The notes under the pieces are model-generated. The model did no database searches. It was given only the letters and a program-made list of their open reading frames with translations, and had not been told where the DNA came from. A DNA stretch of 64,000 bases from an uncultured Eubacteriales bacterium (GTDB lineage Bacteria; Bacillota; Clostridia; Lachnospirales; Lachnospiraceae), in assembly GCA_949294665.1 (NCBI GenBank), contig CASFID010000067.1:61935-125934 (forward strand). The letters are read 5' to 3'. A program made the position numbers and the translations under genes. The first letter of the stretch is position 1; each line of letters begins with the position of its first letter. This document shows, in pieces, positions 46,731-54,023 of this stretch.

Positions 46731-47171
46731 ATGTCAGCTTATGTTTACAGTGAATTGCAGGTGGGTGATTCCAACTCGTTTGAAAAAACGATCACTTCGG
46801 CGGATATCCTGATGTTTTCCGCGGTATCCGGCGACTGCAATCCGATGCACACCAATGAGAAATTCGCACAGAAAAGTTCATTCGGCGGAAGGATCGCACA
46901 CGGAGCTCTGGTATCAAGCCTGATATCTACCGCGCTTACAAATGCTTTCCCGACATCGATCTACATCTCCCAGAGCGTGAATTTCCTTGCGCCGGTCCAT
47001 ATAGGGGACACGATCAAAGCCGTCGTCACCTGTAAGGAGAAGCTGGGAAAGGGAAGAGTCCTGATGCAGACAGACTGCTTTAACCAGGATGGCGTGAAGG
47101 TGATCGAAGGAGAAGCGGTTACAAGACTTGCAAGGGAACCTATTCCGGAAGAACATAAATGGCTGTACTGA
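46731..47171 (+). CDS. MaoC-like hydratase (R-specific enoyl-CoA hydratase type)
   Basis: A 146-residue single hot-dog-fold protein. The catalytic pair is Asp35 and His40 in SGDCNPMHTNEKFA, with the PhaJ spacing. GGRIAHGALVSSLIS is the helix that follows. These enzymes add water to a trans-2-enoyl-CoA (or mesaconyl/itaconyl-type CoA) or remove it. CAGGAGG precedes the ATG. First gene of a unit with the transporter-like gene and crotonase; a lactonase-like hydrolase follows them. Confidence 0.88.
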   Translation: MSAYVYSELQVGDSNSFEKTITSADILMFSAVSGDCNPMHTNEKFAQKSSFGGRIAHGALVSSLISTALTNAFPTSIYISQSVNFLAPVHIGDTIKAVVTCKEKLGKGRVLMQTDCFNQDGVKVIEGEAVTRLAREPIPEEHKWLY

Positions 47172-47229
47172 TCAGAAAATGATCATGTAAAAGCAAGTAT
47201 AAAATGAAATTAACAGGAGGAAGGCGAAA

Positions 47230-47850
47230 GTGGAAAAGAACAGTGAAAACATTTACAAAGTGGAAGTGACAAAGCAGGCGACAACATGTTCTGATCCCGG
47301 CGGAGCGATCGGGTTTATCTTCGGAACATATGCGGTGATGTGCTGGCTGTCCATGGGAGGGATCTTAAGCCCGGACGCTACGCTTACGATCGGTATTTTT
47401 CAATTTTTATATGCCATCGGTTTCCTTGCCAGTTCCGTGCTGAACACGCAGAAGGGGAATCCGTTCGGAGCCGTCAATCTGGTGTTTACAGTTGCGTTTG
47501 GTTTCGTAGGAGGCGCGAATCAGATCTGTGCCGTCCTGCTTCCGGCGAAGGGACTTCCGTATGACGGAGCGGTGGGAGCTATCTTTTTCCTGATATCAGG
47601 TATTTATCTCTTGTTTATACTGCCGGGAATGCTTTCAATACCGAAATATCTCTTTATCGCTTATCTTGCGGGCGCGGTCGGACTTATCCTCGCGGGGATC
47701 GGCGGTACGGTCGGCCCGGCATGGACCAACGTAGCTTCCGGATGGGCTTTCCTGATCACGGCGATCGGCGGACTTTACAATTCCATCAGCTCTACAAACG
47801 CGGGGCTCGGACTCAACTGGCCGCCGGATGGAACCGGATTTAAAAAATAA
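47230..47850 (+). CDS. GPR1/FUN34/YaaH (acetate transporter) family-like membrane protein
   Basis: A 206-residue protein with six hydrophobic segments spread over the whole length. DPGGAIGFIFGTYAVMCWLS at the first helix and TQKGNPFGAVNLVFTVAFGF after the third match the layout of acetate/succinate uptake proteins of the YaaH (SatP) family, though the classical NPAPLGL motif is altered. It probably brings in a carboxylic acid. The start is GTG, with AGGAGG well placed. It lies between the hydratase and crotonase genes, so uptake of the cluster's substrate is a reasonable inference. An AmiS/UreI channel was considered and is less likely. Confidence 0.6.
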   Translation: MEKNSENIYKVEVTKQATTCSDPGGAIGFIFGTYAVMCWLSMGGILSPDATLTIGIFQFLYAIGFLASSVLNTQKGNPFGAVNLVFTVAFGFVGGANQICAVLLPAKGLPYDGAVGAIFFLISGIYLLFILPGMLSIPKYLFIAYLAGAVGLILAGIGGTVGPAWTNVASGWAFLITAIGGLYNSISSTNAGLGLNWPPDGTGFKK

Positions 47851-47878
47851 GACATATAGAAGAGGTGGAGACAACAAG

Positions 47879-48649
47879 TTGGACTATCAATTTTTTTCAA
47901 TCGAGATAAAAGATAAAGTGGCATGGATCACTTACAGTAAACCGCCGATCAACGCGATGAATGCGCAGGCCTACAGAGAAATGGCAGATGTTTTTGAGAA
48001 CACGGGAAAGCGGAAAGACATCAGGTGTATCGTTCTCAAGACAAAGGGCAAAGGGTTCATTGGGGGAAATGATATCAACGAGATTGCGGAGCATACAAAA
48101 CAGAATCATGCTGAATATCAGAAGACAGTAGGTTCGGCGATCATAGCTCTCCAGAACAGCGAAGTTCCGGTGATCGCCATGGTACACGGCTATGCGATCG
48201 GTTCCGGTATGCTCATCGCTCTGGCGTGTGATATGGTATATGCGGACGATACGGCATGGTTTACGCTTCCCGAAGTAAAGCTGGGGATCATCGCAGGTAT
48301 GAGTTTCGCCATGAGCGATATACCGAAGAAGGTTCTGTACCATATGTGTCTTACCGGCGAGAAAGTCACGGCGGAAGAGATGCTCAGATACGGGGCGGTC
48401 AATGTAGTGACCATACCGGAAAAGCTGGAGTCAAAGACAGCGCAGGCGGCTGCGGCGATCGCGGCACAGCCTCCGCACACGGTACGCGTTTTCAAGCAGT
48501 GCACAAGGCTCTGGTATGATAACCGGGCGGCGGACAAGTTCGATATGGAAACGATCTTTACCCACGAGATCCTCGAGACAGAGGAGAAAGAAGAGTGCAT
48601 CAAAGCATTCTTTGAGAAGAGACCGGCAGTGTTCAGCGACAACTGGTAG
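47879..48649 (+). CDS. Enoyl-CoA hydratase/isomerase (crotonase) family protein
   Basis: A 256-residue crotonase. The start is taken as TTG at 47879, 8 bases after GAGGTGGAG; the open frame runs further upstream into the transporter gene without a site. The oxyanion-hole segments are FIGGNDINE and HGYAIGSGMLIALACD. In true hydratases the second would hold a catalytic Glu (CELA); here it is Leu. The other Glu is kept in TLPEVKLGIIAG. A single acid fits an isomerase or decarboxylase better than a hydratase, and the MaoC protein may be the hydratase. Same unit as MaoC and the transporter. Confidence 0.85.
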   Translation: MDYQFFSIEIKDKVAWITYSKPPINAMNAQAYREMADVFENTGKRKDIRCIVLKTKGKGFIGGNDINEIAEHTKQNHAEYQKTVGSAIIALQNSEVPVIAMVHGYAIGSGMLIALACDMVYADDTAWFTLPEVKLGIIAGMSFAMSDIPKKVLYHMCLTGEKVTAEEMLRYGAVNVVTIPEKLESKTAQAAAAIAAQPPHTVRVFKQCTRLWYDNRAADKFDMETIFTHEILETEEKEECIKAFFEKRPAVFSDNW

Positions 48650-48737
48650 GAGACTGCCGCGGAAGATGATCTGAAAGCCTTATTTATAAGGAGTGAAGAT
48701 AAAAATTAAATTACATGAAAAACAAGGAGGTTGACAA

Positions 48738-49526
48738 ATGAAAGGACTGGAAATCAGAATTTTTGATCTGGGGTATCTGGCAACGATCGGAGAAGAAATC
48801 GTGTCGGGATTAGGAAACAATCCGTTTAATTCTCCTATCAGCGCGGTGCTGATCCGTCACCCGGAGAAAGGCTATATCCTCTATGATACAGGAAATGACG
48901 GCGCATGGCCGGATACATATCCCGAGCCGATCAAGAAAACGTTCCCTGTTGCAAAATTTATCAAGATCACAGATGCACTCAAAGAGGAAGGCGTTGACGC
49001 AAACGATCTGGATACGATCATCCTGTCGCATCTGCACCTCGATCACTCGGGCGGCCTGAAATATTTCCAGCGCACGGAGGCAGCGAAGAACGTGATCGTG
49101 GCAGAGGCGGAATTAAGAGACGCGCTCTATCAGACACACGTGGTATCAGACGGAAAAGTAGGAGCCTACTCAAGAGTACATTTCTCAGCCCTGGACGGCG
49201 TCGGATTTAAGCCGGTATCCGACGAGGTAGAGATCGCAGAGGGCGTGAGAGTATTCGAGCAGCACACGCATACAGCGGGCGTGCTCGGCCTTGAAGTAGA
49301 TCTTGAGGAAGCAGGAACGATCATCTTCACTGGAGATACGATCTATACACAGAGATCCTACGACAAGATCCTTCCGCCGGGCGGCAGTCTGAACGCAGGC
49401 ATGGCGCCTTTCCAAAAGAACATCGAGATGGTCAAAGAGCGCGAGAAAGAGAAAAACGCGACGGTCCTCTTCGGTCATGATCCGGATCAGGTGGCAGAGT
49501 GGTCGAAAAAAGGCTGGATCCGCTGA
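48738..49526 (+). CDS. Metallo-beta-lactamase fold hydrolase, N-acyl homoserine lactonase-like
   Basis: A 262-residue hydrolase. The di-zinc motif H-x-H-x-D-H lies at residues 98-103 in LSHLHLDHSGGL. HTHTAGVLGLEVD gives the next His, FTGDTIY the bridging Asp and VLFGHDPDQ the last His. This is the AiiA-like lactonase order. It may open a lactone ring or hydrolyse another ester. AAGGAGG precedes the ATG, 88 bp after the crotonase. It lacks a signal peptide, so it is cytoplasmic. In this setting it probably prepares or salvages a substrate of the CoA pathway rather than quenching signals. Confidence 0.85.
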   Translation: MKGLEIRIFDLGYLATIGEEIVSGLGNNPFNSPISAVLIRHPEKGYILYDTGNDGAWPDTYPEPIKKTFPVAKFIKITDALKEEGVDANDLDTIILSHLHLDHSGGLKYFQRTEAAKNVIVAEAELRDALYQTHVVSDGKVGAYSRVHFSALDGVGFKPVSDEVEIAEGVRVFEQHTHTAGVLGLEVDLEEAGTIIFTGDTIYTQRSYDKILPPGGSLNAGMAPFQKNIEMVKEREKEKNATVLFGHDPDQVAEWSKKGWIR

Positions 49527-49598
49527 TAAATACTATCTTTTTTCTTCCGCAGAATGTATAATGATATCATGAATTGAGCGGAAGGAACGGATATTACA

Positions 49599-50618
49599 GT
49601 GAGTAAAAAATATACGATCAAAGACATAGCGAATATGGCAGGCGTTTCACCGGCGACCGTCTCGAGAGTTTGTTCAGACACTCCGGGGGTAAATACGGTG
49701 AAGCGCCAGGAGATCAAAGATCTGATCAAGAAGACAGGATACCGGCCGAGCAGCGTGGCGCGGAGTCTTGTCAGCGGCAGGACAAATGTAGTAGGGCTGA
49801 TCGTGAGAGATCTGGAAAATCAGTATTATTCATCTATGGCGGTGGCATTTCAGAAAGAACTGACAAAGATCGGCTACATCCCCATGGTGATGAGTGTGGA
49901 TGCGATGGACGATCAGCAGAATAAGAATTACCTCTCGGAGGTCATCAGTCTGTTTGATTTTGCAGGGCTCTTTATTACCGTTCTGGCAAAAGAAAGTGTT
50001 CTCGAAGAAGCGCTCAGAGAGTGCACATGTCCGGTGATCCTGCTGAACAGGACATTTGATATTTCCTGTGATCAGGTCGTACAGAATGATTACCGTGCCG
50101 GCGCTATGGCGGCCGAGCATCTGCTTGGACTGGGACACAGAAAATTCCTGCTCGTGGGCGGGCCGTTCCAGACGAGCGCGTCGCTCAGATTCCGCATGGA
50201 AGGTTTTCAGCAGGCTCTGGCGGCGGCCGGTATCGGGATCTCCCGTGAGAATATCCTGAGATGTGAACTGGATATGACGTCCGCCCATGAAGCGGTAAAC
50301 AGATATCTGGAAGAGCAGGAAGAAAATCTTCCGACAGCGGCTTTCGCCGCAGCGAATAACATGGCTCTCGGACTTTTGCAGAGCTGCAGCGAAAAAGGCA
50401 TCAGGATCCCTGAGGATCTGTCAGTCGTGACAGCCGATAACCCACCGATCATGAGCCTGCCGGGGATCGACCTGACAACGGTCAGCATCTCCGTCGACGA
50501 CATGGTGAGAGAGGCTGTGAAGATGCTAAAAGCACGGATAGACGGCAGAAAGACAGAGCAGGATCTGGTCGTACTGCAGCCTGAGCTGATCGTTCGCGGT
50601 TCGTCAAAAAAGAGATAG
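49599..50618 (+). CDS. LacI family transcriptional regulator, second of the catabolic cluster
   Basis: A 339-residue regulator with helix-turn-helix TIKDIANMAGVSPATVSRVC and the classical hinge ARSLVSGRTNVVGLIVRDLE. The C-terminal effector domain contains DLSVVTADNPPIMSLPGIDLTT. The start is GTG with GGAAGGA upstream. An inverted repeat CTTCCGC/GCGGAAG (49544-49550 and 49578-49584) frames its TATAAT (49557-49562). It lies between the MBL and SDR units. Its normal hinge makes it the better candidate for the GAAAACGTTTTC operators. Confidence 0.88.
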   Translation: MSKKYTIKDIANMAGVSPATVSRVCSDTPGVNTVKRQEIKDLIKKTGYRPSSVARSLVSGRTNVVGLIVRDLENQYYSSMAVAFQKELTKIGYIPMVMSVDAMDDQQNKNYLSEVISLFDFAGLFITVLAKESVLEEALRECTCPVILLNRTFDISCDQVVQNDYRAGAMAAEHLLGLGHRKFLLVGGPFQTSASLRFRMEGFQQALAAAGIGISRENILRCELDMTSAHEAVNRYLEEQEENLPTAAFAAANNMALGLLQSCSEKGIRIPEDLSVVTADNPPIMSLPGIDLTTVSISVDDMVREAVKMLKARIDGRKTEQDLVVLQPELIVRGSSKKR

Positions 50619-50657
50619 CATGCGGAAAGGACGTTGAGTCGAATATAAAAGATACAA

Positions 50658-50680
50658 AATAAGTGACATTGTCACTTATT
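50658..50680. promoter_or_regulatory. 23-bp perfect palindrome upstream of the SDR operon
   Basis: AATAAGTGACA and TGTCACTTATT flank a single T: an 11-bp perfect inverted repeat with no T-run after it. Its GTGACA/TGTCAC core differs from the LacI sites and looks like a dimer site for a TetR- or GntR-type regulator. It occupies the -35 region of a possible promoter with TAAAAT at 50680-50685. Confidence 0.6.
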
Positions 50681-50695
50681 AAAATGAATTTAGGT

Positions 50696-50707
50696 GAAAA
50701 CGTTTTC
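50696..50707. promoter_or_regulatory. Operator F (GAAAACGTTTTC, perfect palindrome)
   Basis: The best copy of the cluster's palindrome, 24 bp before the SDR start codon and about 10 bases after a possible -10 box. Confidence 0.7.
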
Positions 50708-50730
50708 TAGTATAAACAGGAGGTATAATC

Positions 50731-51474
50731 ATGAGATTAGAAGGAAAAGTAGCAATCGTAACAGGTGCAGGACGCGGACTTGGAAAAGGAATCGCAAAGA
50801 AGCTGGCAGAGGAAGGCGCAAGCGTGGTTCTTGCGGATATGAATCCGGCGGATGAAGCTGTCAAAGAGATCACGGACAACGGCGGAACAGCAGTTTCTTA
50901 TACAGTAAATATTTCCGAGCAGGAAGAAGTAAAAGCTCTGGTCAACTTTGCGATCGAGAAGTACGGCACACTGGACATTATGGTAAATAATGCGGGCATC
51001 AACCGCGACGGTATGCTCCACAAGATGTCAAAAGAGAACTGGGATCTTGTCATCGCAGTGGACCTGACAGGTACGTTCTACGGCACACAGGAAGCGATCA
51101 AATATATGCGTGAGAAGGGATACGGACGCATCATTAACATTTCTTCCGGAAGCTGGCTTGGAAATATCGGCCAGGCAAACTACGCTGCAGCGAAAGCAGG
51201 CGTTGTAGGTCTTACAAAGACGGCGGCCAGAGAGAACGCAAAGAAAGGCATCACATGCAACGCGATCTGCCCGGGATTCATCGAGACAGATATGACGAGC
51301 AAGCTTAAAGAAGTAAACGACGGAGCGGCATGGGAGAGCATGATCTCAAGAGTGCCTATGGGATATGCAGGCAAACCTTCAGACGTAGGAAACATGGTAG
51401 CGTTCCTTGCGTCTGACGAGGCGTCCTACATCACTTCAGAAGTCATCAACGTAGGCGGCGGAATGATCGTATAA
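50731..51474 (+). CDS. Short-chain dehydrogenase/reductase (3-oxoacyl reductase type)
   Basis: A 247-residue SDR of the FabG/PhaB type. The nucleotide site is VTGAGRGLGKGIA, NNAGINRDG follows, and the catalytic Ser, Tyr and Lys are in NISSGSW and YAAAKAG. Asp in VVLADMN after the second strand suggests NAD rather than NADP. It would oxidise a hydroxyacyl-CoA or reduce an oxoacyl-CoA. AGGAGG precedes the ATG. First gene of the largest unit in the cluster (SDR, thiolase, HADH, CoA-transferase, ligase, thioesterase). Confidence 0.9.
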   Translation: MRLEGKVAIVTGAGRGLGKGIAKKLAEEGASVVLADMNPADEAVKEITDNGGTAVSYTVNISEQEEVKALVNFAIEKYGTLDIMVNNAGINRDGMLHKMSKENWDLVIAVDLTGTFYGTQEAIKYMREKGYGRIINISSGSWLGNIGQANYAAAKAGVVGLTKTAARENAKKGITCNAICPGFIETDMTSKLKEVNDGAAWESMISRVPMGYAGKPSDVGNMVAFLASDEASYITSEVINVGGGMIV

Positions 51475-51565
51475 TATGCAGCGCTTGTCCGGAACGGAGA
51501 GTGTGATCGGACGAACGGGGTTTGAACTATAAAAGAACAGAACATGTAAGAAAGGATGAAAGGTC

Positions 51566-52753
51566 ATGGATAAGTTAAAAGATGTTGTAATCGTATCAGG
51601 TGTGCGTCTTCCGGTAGGCTCCTACGGCGGAAGTCTGAAGACGGTAAGCGCCATCGATATGGGAGCTATGGTGGTAAAAGAGGCAGTGAAACGCGCGGGG
51701 ATCGAACCGTCACAGGTAGATGAAGTGATCGTAGGCCAGGTAGGTCAGATCGCGGAGTGCGGATTTGTGGCAAGAGCGATCAGCCTGTCGGCAGGCATGC
51801 CCAAGGAGACGACAGCTTATTCTGTAAACCGCCAGTGCGGTTCCGGTCTCCAGGCGATCGCAGACGCAGTTATGGAGATCCAGACAGGCTTCGCAGATGT
51901 AGTTGTGGCAGCGGGATCTGAGAACTTAAGCCAGCTTCCCTACTATGTGAAAGATGCAAGATGGGGCGCAAGGATGGGACACAAGGTATTCGAGGACGGA
52001 GTCATCGATATCCTTACATGGCCGCTGAACAATTCTCATAACGGAACTACGGCTGAGGAAGTGGCAAAACGCTTTAACGTAAGCAGGGAAGAGCAGGACG
52101 CTTATGCTCTGCAGAGCCATCAGCGCGCGGTAGCAGCGATCAAGGCCGGCAAGTTCGTCGATGAGATCCTTCCGGTAGAACTCAAAGACAGAAAAGGAAA
52201 CGTGACAGTATTCGATACAGACGAAGGCCCGAGAGAAGGCCAGACAATGGAGAAACTTGCGAAACTCCGCCCGGCATTTGTCAAAGACGGAACAGTTACG
52301 GCAGGAAATTCCTCCAGTCTGAACGACGGCGCTGCTGCAGTTGTAGTGATGTCCAGAGAAAAGGCAGAAGAACTCGGCGTTGTGCCGAAGCTCAAAGTTG
52401 AAGGCTATACGGTCGCAGGGATCGAAGCAGAGATCATGGGATATGCACCGAAGCTCTCAAGCGAGAAACTGGCGGCTCAGCTCGGTGTCAACTTAAAAGA
52501 CATCGATATGTTCGAGATCAACGAGGCATTTGCAAGCCAGGCATACGCGGTCAGAAGAGACCTGGGACTGGATCCCGAGAAAGTCAATATCTATGGCGGC
52601 GGCATCTCCATCGGACATCCGATCGGAGCAACAGGATGTATCCTGACAGTCAAGGTTCTCTATGAACTGATGCGTACAGACAAGAAAGACGCGATGATCA
52701 GCATGTGCATCGGCGGGGGACAGGGAATCTCCATGTATTTTACAAAGTGCTGA
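51566..52753 (+). CDS. Thiolase (acetyl-CoA acetyltransferase family)
   Basis: A 395-residue thiolase. The nucleophile Cys is residue 91 in NRQCGSGLQAI, the His motif is ISIGHPIGATG and the second Cys is in MCIGGGQGISM. All catalytic residues are present. It cleaves a 3-oxoacyl-CoA with CoA to give acetyl-CoA (or the reverse). AGAAAGGATG precedes the ATG. A partial terminator separates it from the next gene. Confidence 0.93.
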   Translation: MDKLKDVVIVSGVRLPVGSYGGSLKTVSAIDMGAMVVKEAVKRAGIEPSQVDEVIVGQVGQIAECGFVARAISLSAGMPKETTAYSVNRQCGSGLQAIADAVMEIQTGFADVVVAAGSENLSQLPYYVKDARWGARMGHKVFEDGVIDILTWPLNNSHNGTTAEEVAKRFNVSREEQDAYALQSHQRAVAAIKAGKFVDEILPVELKDRKGNVTVFDTDEGPREGQTMEKLAKLRPAFVKDGTVTAGNSSSLNDGAAAVVVMSREKAEELGVVPKLKVEGYTVAGIEAEIMGYAPKLSSEKLAAQLGVNLKDIDMFEINEAFASQAYAVRRDLGLDPEKVNIYGGGISIGHPIGATGCILTVKVLYELMRTDKKDAMISMCIGGGQGISMYFTKC

Positions 52754-52786
52754 TCTTAAGATAAACGGCTGTTAATATCGTAAGAA

Positions 52787-52817
52787 AGGGAAGGATTGTA
52801 TATTCCTTCCCTGTTTT
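52787..52817 (+). terminator. Weak hairpin terminator between thiolase and HADH genes
   Basis: AGGGAAGGA (52787-52795) pairs with TCCTTCCCT (52804-52812), followed by GTTTT. The next gene's ribosome site (AAAAGGAG) begins just after. It would reduce rather than stop expression of the genes downstream. Confidence 0.5.
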
Positions 52818-52837
52818 GGAAAAGGAGCCTATAGCGT

Positions 52838-53995
52838 ATGAAACTCGAAGATTTAAAGACGATCGCGGTTATCGGACCGGGCGATATCGGGCACGGTATC
52901 GCACAGCTAGCTCTGATGTCCGGCTACAGGGTAAATCTGTGTGGCAGAAGACAGGTGAGCCTGGACGGAGGTATGGACAGGATCCGGAAAAGCCTTGAGA
53001 AGCTGACGGAAAAAGGAAAGATACAGGGAACAGTGCTGGAGGCATTTCACAATGGCGGCATGAAAGCGACTCTTTCTCTGGAAGAGGCGGTGAAGGACGC
53101 GCAGTTGATCATAGAGGCTGTGCCCGAGGATATGGAGATCAAAAGACCGGTGCTGCGGCAGATATCAGACGCCTGCAGCAGAGACGCCGTCATAGCTACG
53201 AACACGTCTTCAATGAGTATCACGACACTGGCCGGGAACGTAGCTCATCCCGAGAACATGGCGGGGATGCATTACTTTAACCCGGCAGTGCTTATGAAAC
53301 TGGTAGAAGTGATCCGAGGCGGCAAAACTTCAGACGAGACGGTCAGGTTTATCTGTGACTATGCGAAACATGCGGGAAAGACGGTCGTTCTTGCCAGGAA
53401 AGACACCCCGGGATTTATCGCAAACCGTATCGTCGCTCCTGTCGTGGTATACAACGGTCTCTGTGTGGATATTGATGGTTTTACACCGGCGGATATCGAT
53501 CTCTCCATGATGAAGAACGGACAGAAGATGGGGCCGATGGAGCTGGCGGACTATACGGGGATCGATGTGACGTCATCCTGTCAGGAATATTATCATACCC
53601 ATCTCTCTCCTGATTACGGACCGTCTGAGACGGCGCGGAAGCTGATGGCAAAAGGATGTCTGGGGAAAAAGACGGGATCGGGATATTATAAATGGCCGGA
53701 AAAGGGAAGGCCCGATATCGATCCGGCGCTGTATACGGGGAGGTACGACCCGGATATCCCGAATTTTATCCAGGCAAATGAGGCGTGCAGACTGTACGAA
53801 GAGGGCGTCTGTACACTGGAGGAGTGCGACACGGCGATACGGCTCGGATATAATATGGAGGGACCGATCGAGTATATCCAGAGATTTGAACCAAAAGAAG
53901 TGACCGGCGCTCTGGAATATCTGTCCGTCCGGTATCACAAAGAGATATTCAAGCCTGTGGAGACGATCAGAACAGGGGCTTATAAGCGGAAATAG
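52838..53995 (+). CDS. 3-hydroxyacyl-CoA dehydrogenase family protein
   Basis: A 385-residue dehydrogenase. The Rossmann motif is AVIGPGDIGHGIAQLALMSGYRVNLC, with DAQLIIEAVPEDMEIK and ATNTSSMSITTLA carrying the usual Glu and Ser, and GMHYFNPAVLMKLVEVI the catalytic His. A C-terminal domain starts near DTPGFIANRIV, and a second one fills the last 100 residues, making the protein longer than the 280-residue short form. It oxidises an S-3-hydroxyacyl-CoA to the 3-oxo form for the thiolase. Having both this enzyme and the SDR suggests two hydroxyacyl steps or stereoisomers. Confidence 0.9.
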   Translation: MKLEDLKTIAVIGPGDIGHGIAQLALMSGYRVNLCGRRQVSLDGGMDRIRKSLEKLTEKGKIQGTVLEAFHNGGMKATLSLEEAVKDAQLIIEAVPEDMEIKRPVLRQISDACSRDAVIATNTSSMSITTLAGNVAHPENMAGMHYFNPAVLMKLVEVIRGGKTSDETVRFICDYAKHAGKTVVLARKDTPGFIANRIVAPVVVYNGLCVDIDGFTPADIDLSMMKNGQKMGPMELADYTGIDVTSSCQEYYHTHLSPDYGPSETARKLMAKGCLGKKTGSGYYKWPEKGRPDIDPALYTGRYDPDIPNFIQANEACRLYEEGVCTLEECDTAIRLGYNMEGPIEYIQRFEPKEVTGALEYLSVRYHKEIFKPVETIRTGAYKRK

Positions 53996-54023
53996 AATAA
54001 GATATTATCGAAAGGAGAGAAAA

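Noticed and set aside
47230-47850. AmiS/UreI amide or urea channel
   Set aside because: Size and six helices fit, but the DPGGAIGF and KGNPFGA segments align better with the YaaH/SatP layout. No amidase or urease is nearby.
48678-48691. CCTTATTTATAAGG palindrome before the MBL gene as an operator
   Set aside because: Short and AT-rich, and partly a ribosome-site-like sequence. No second copy found.
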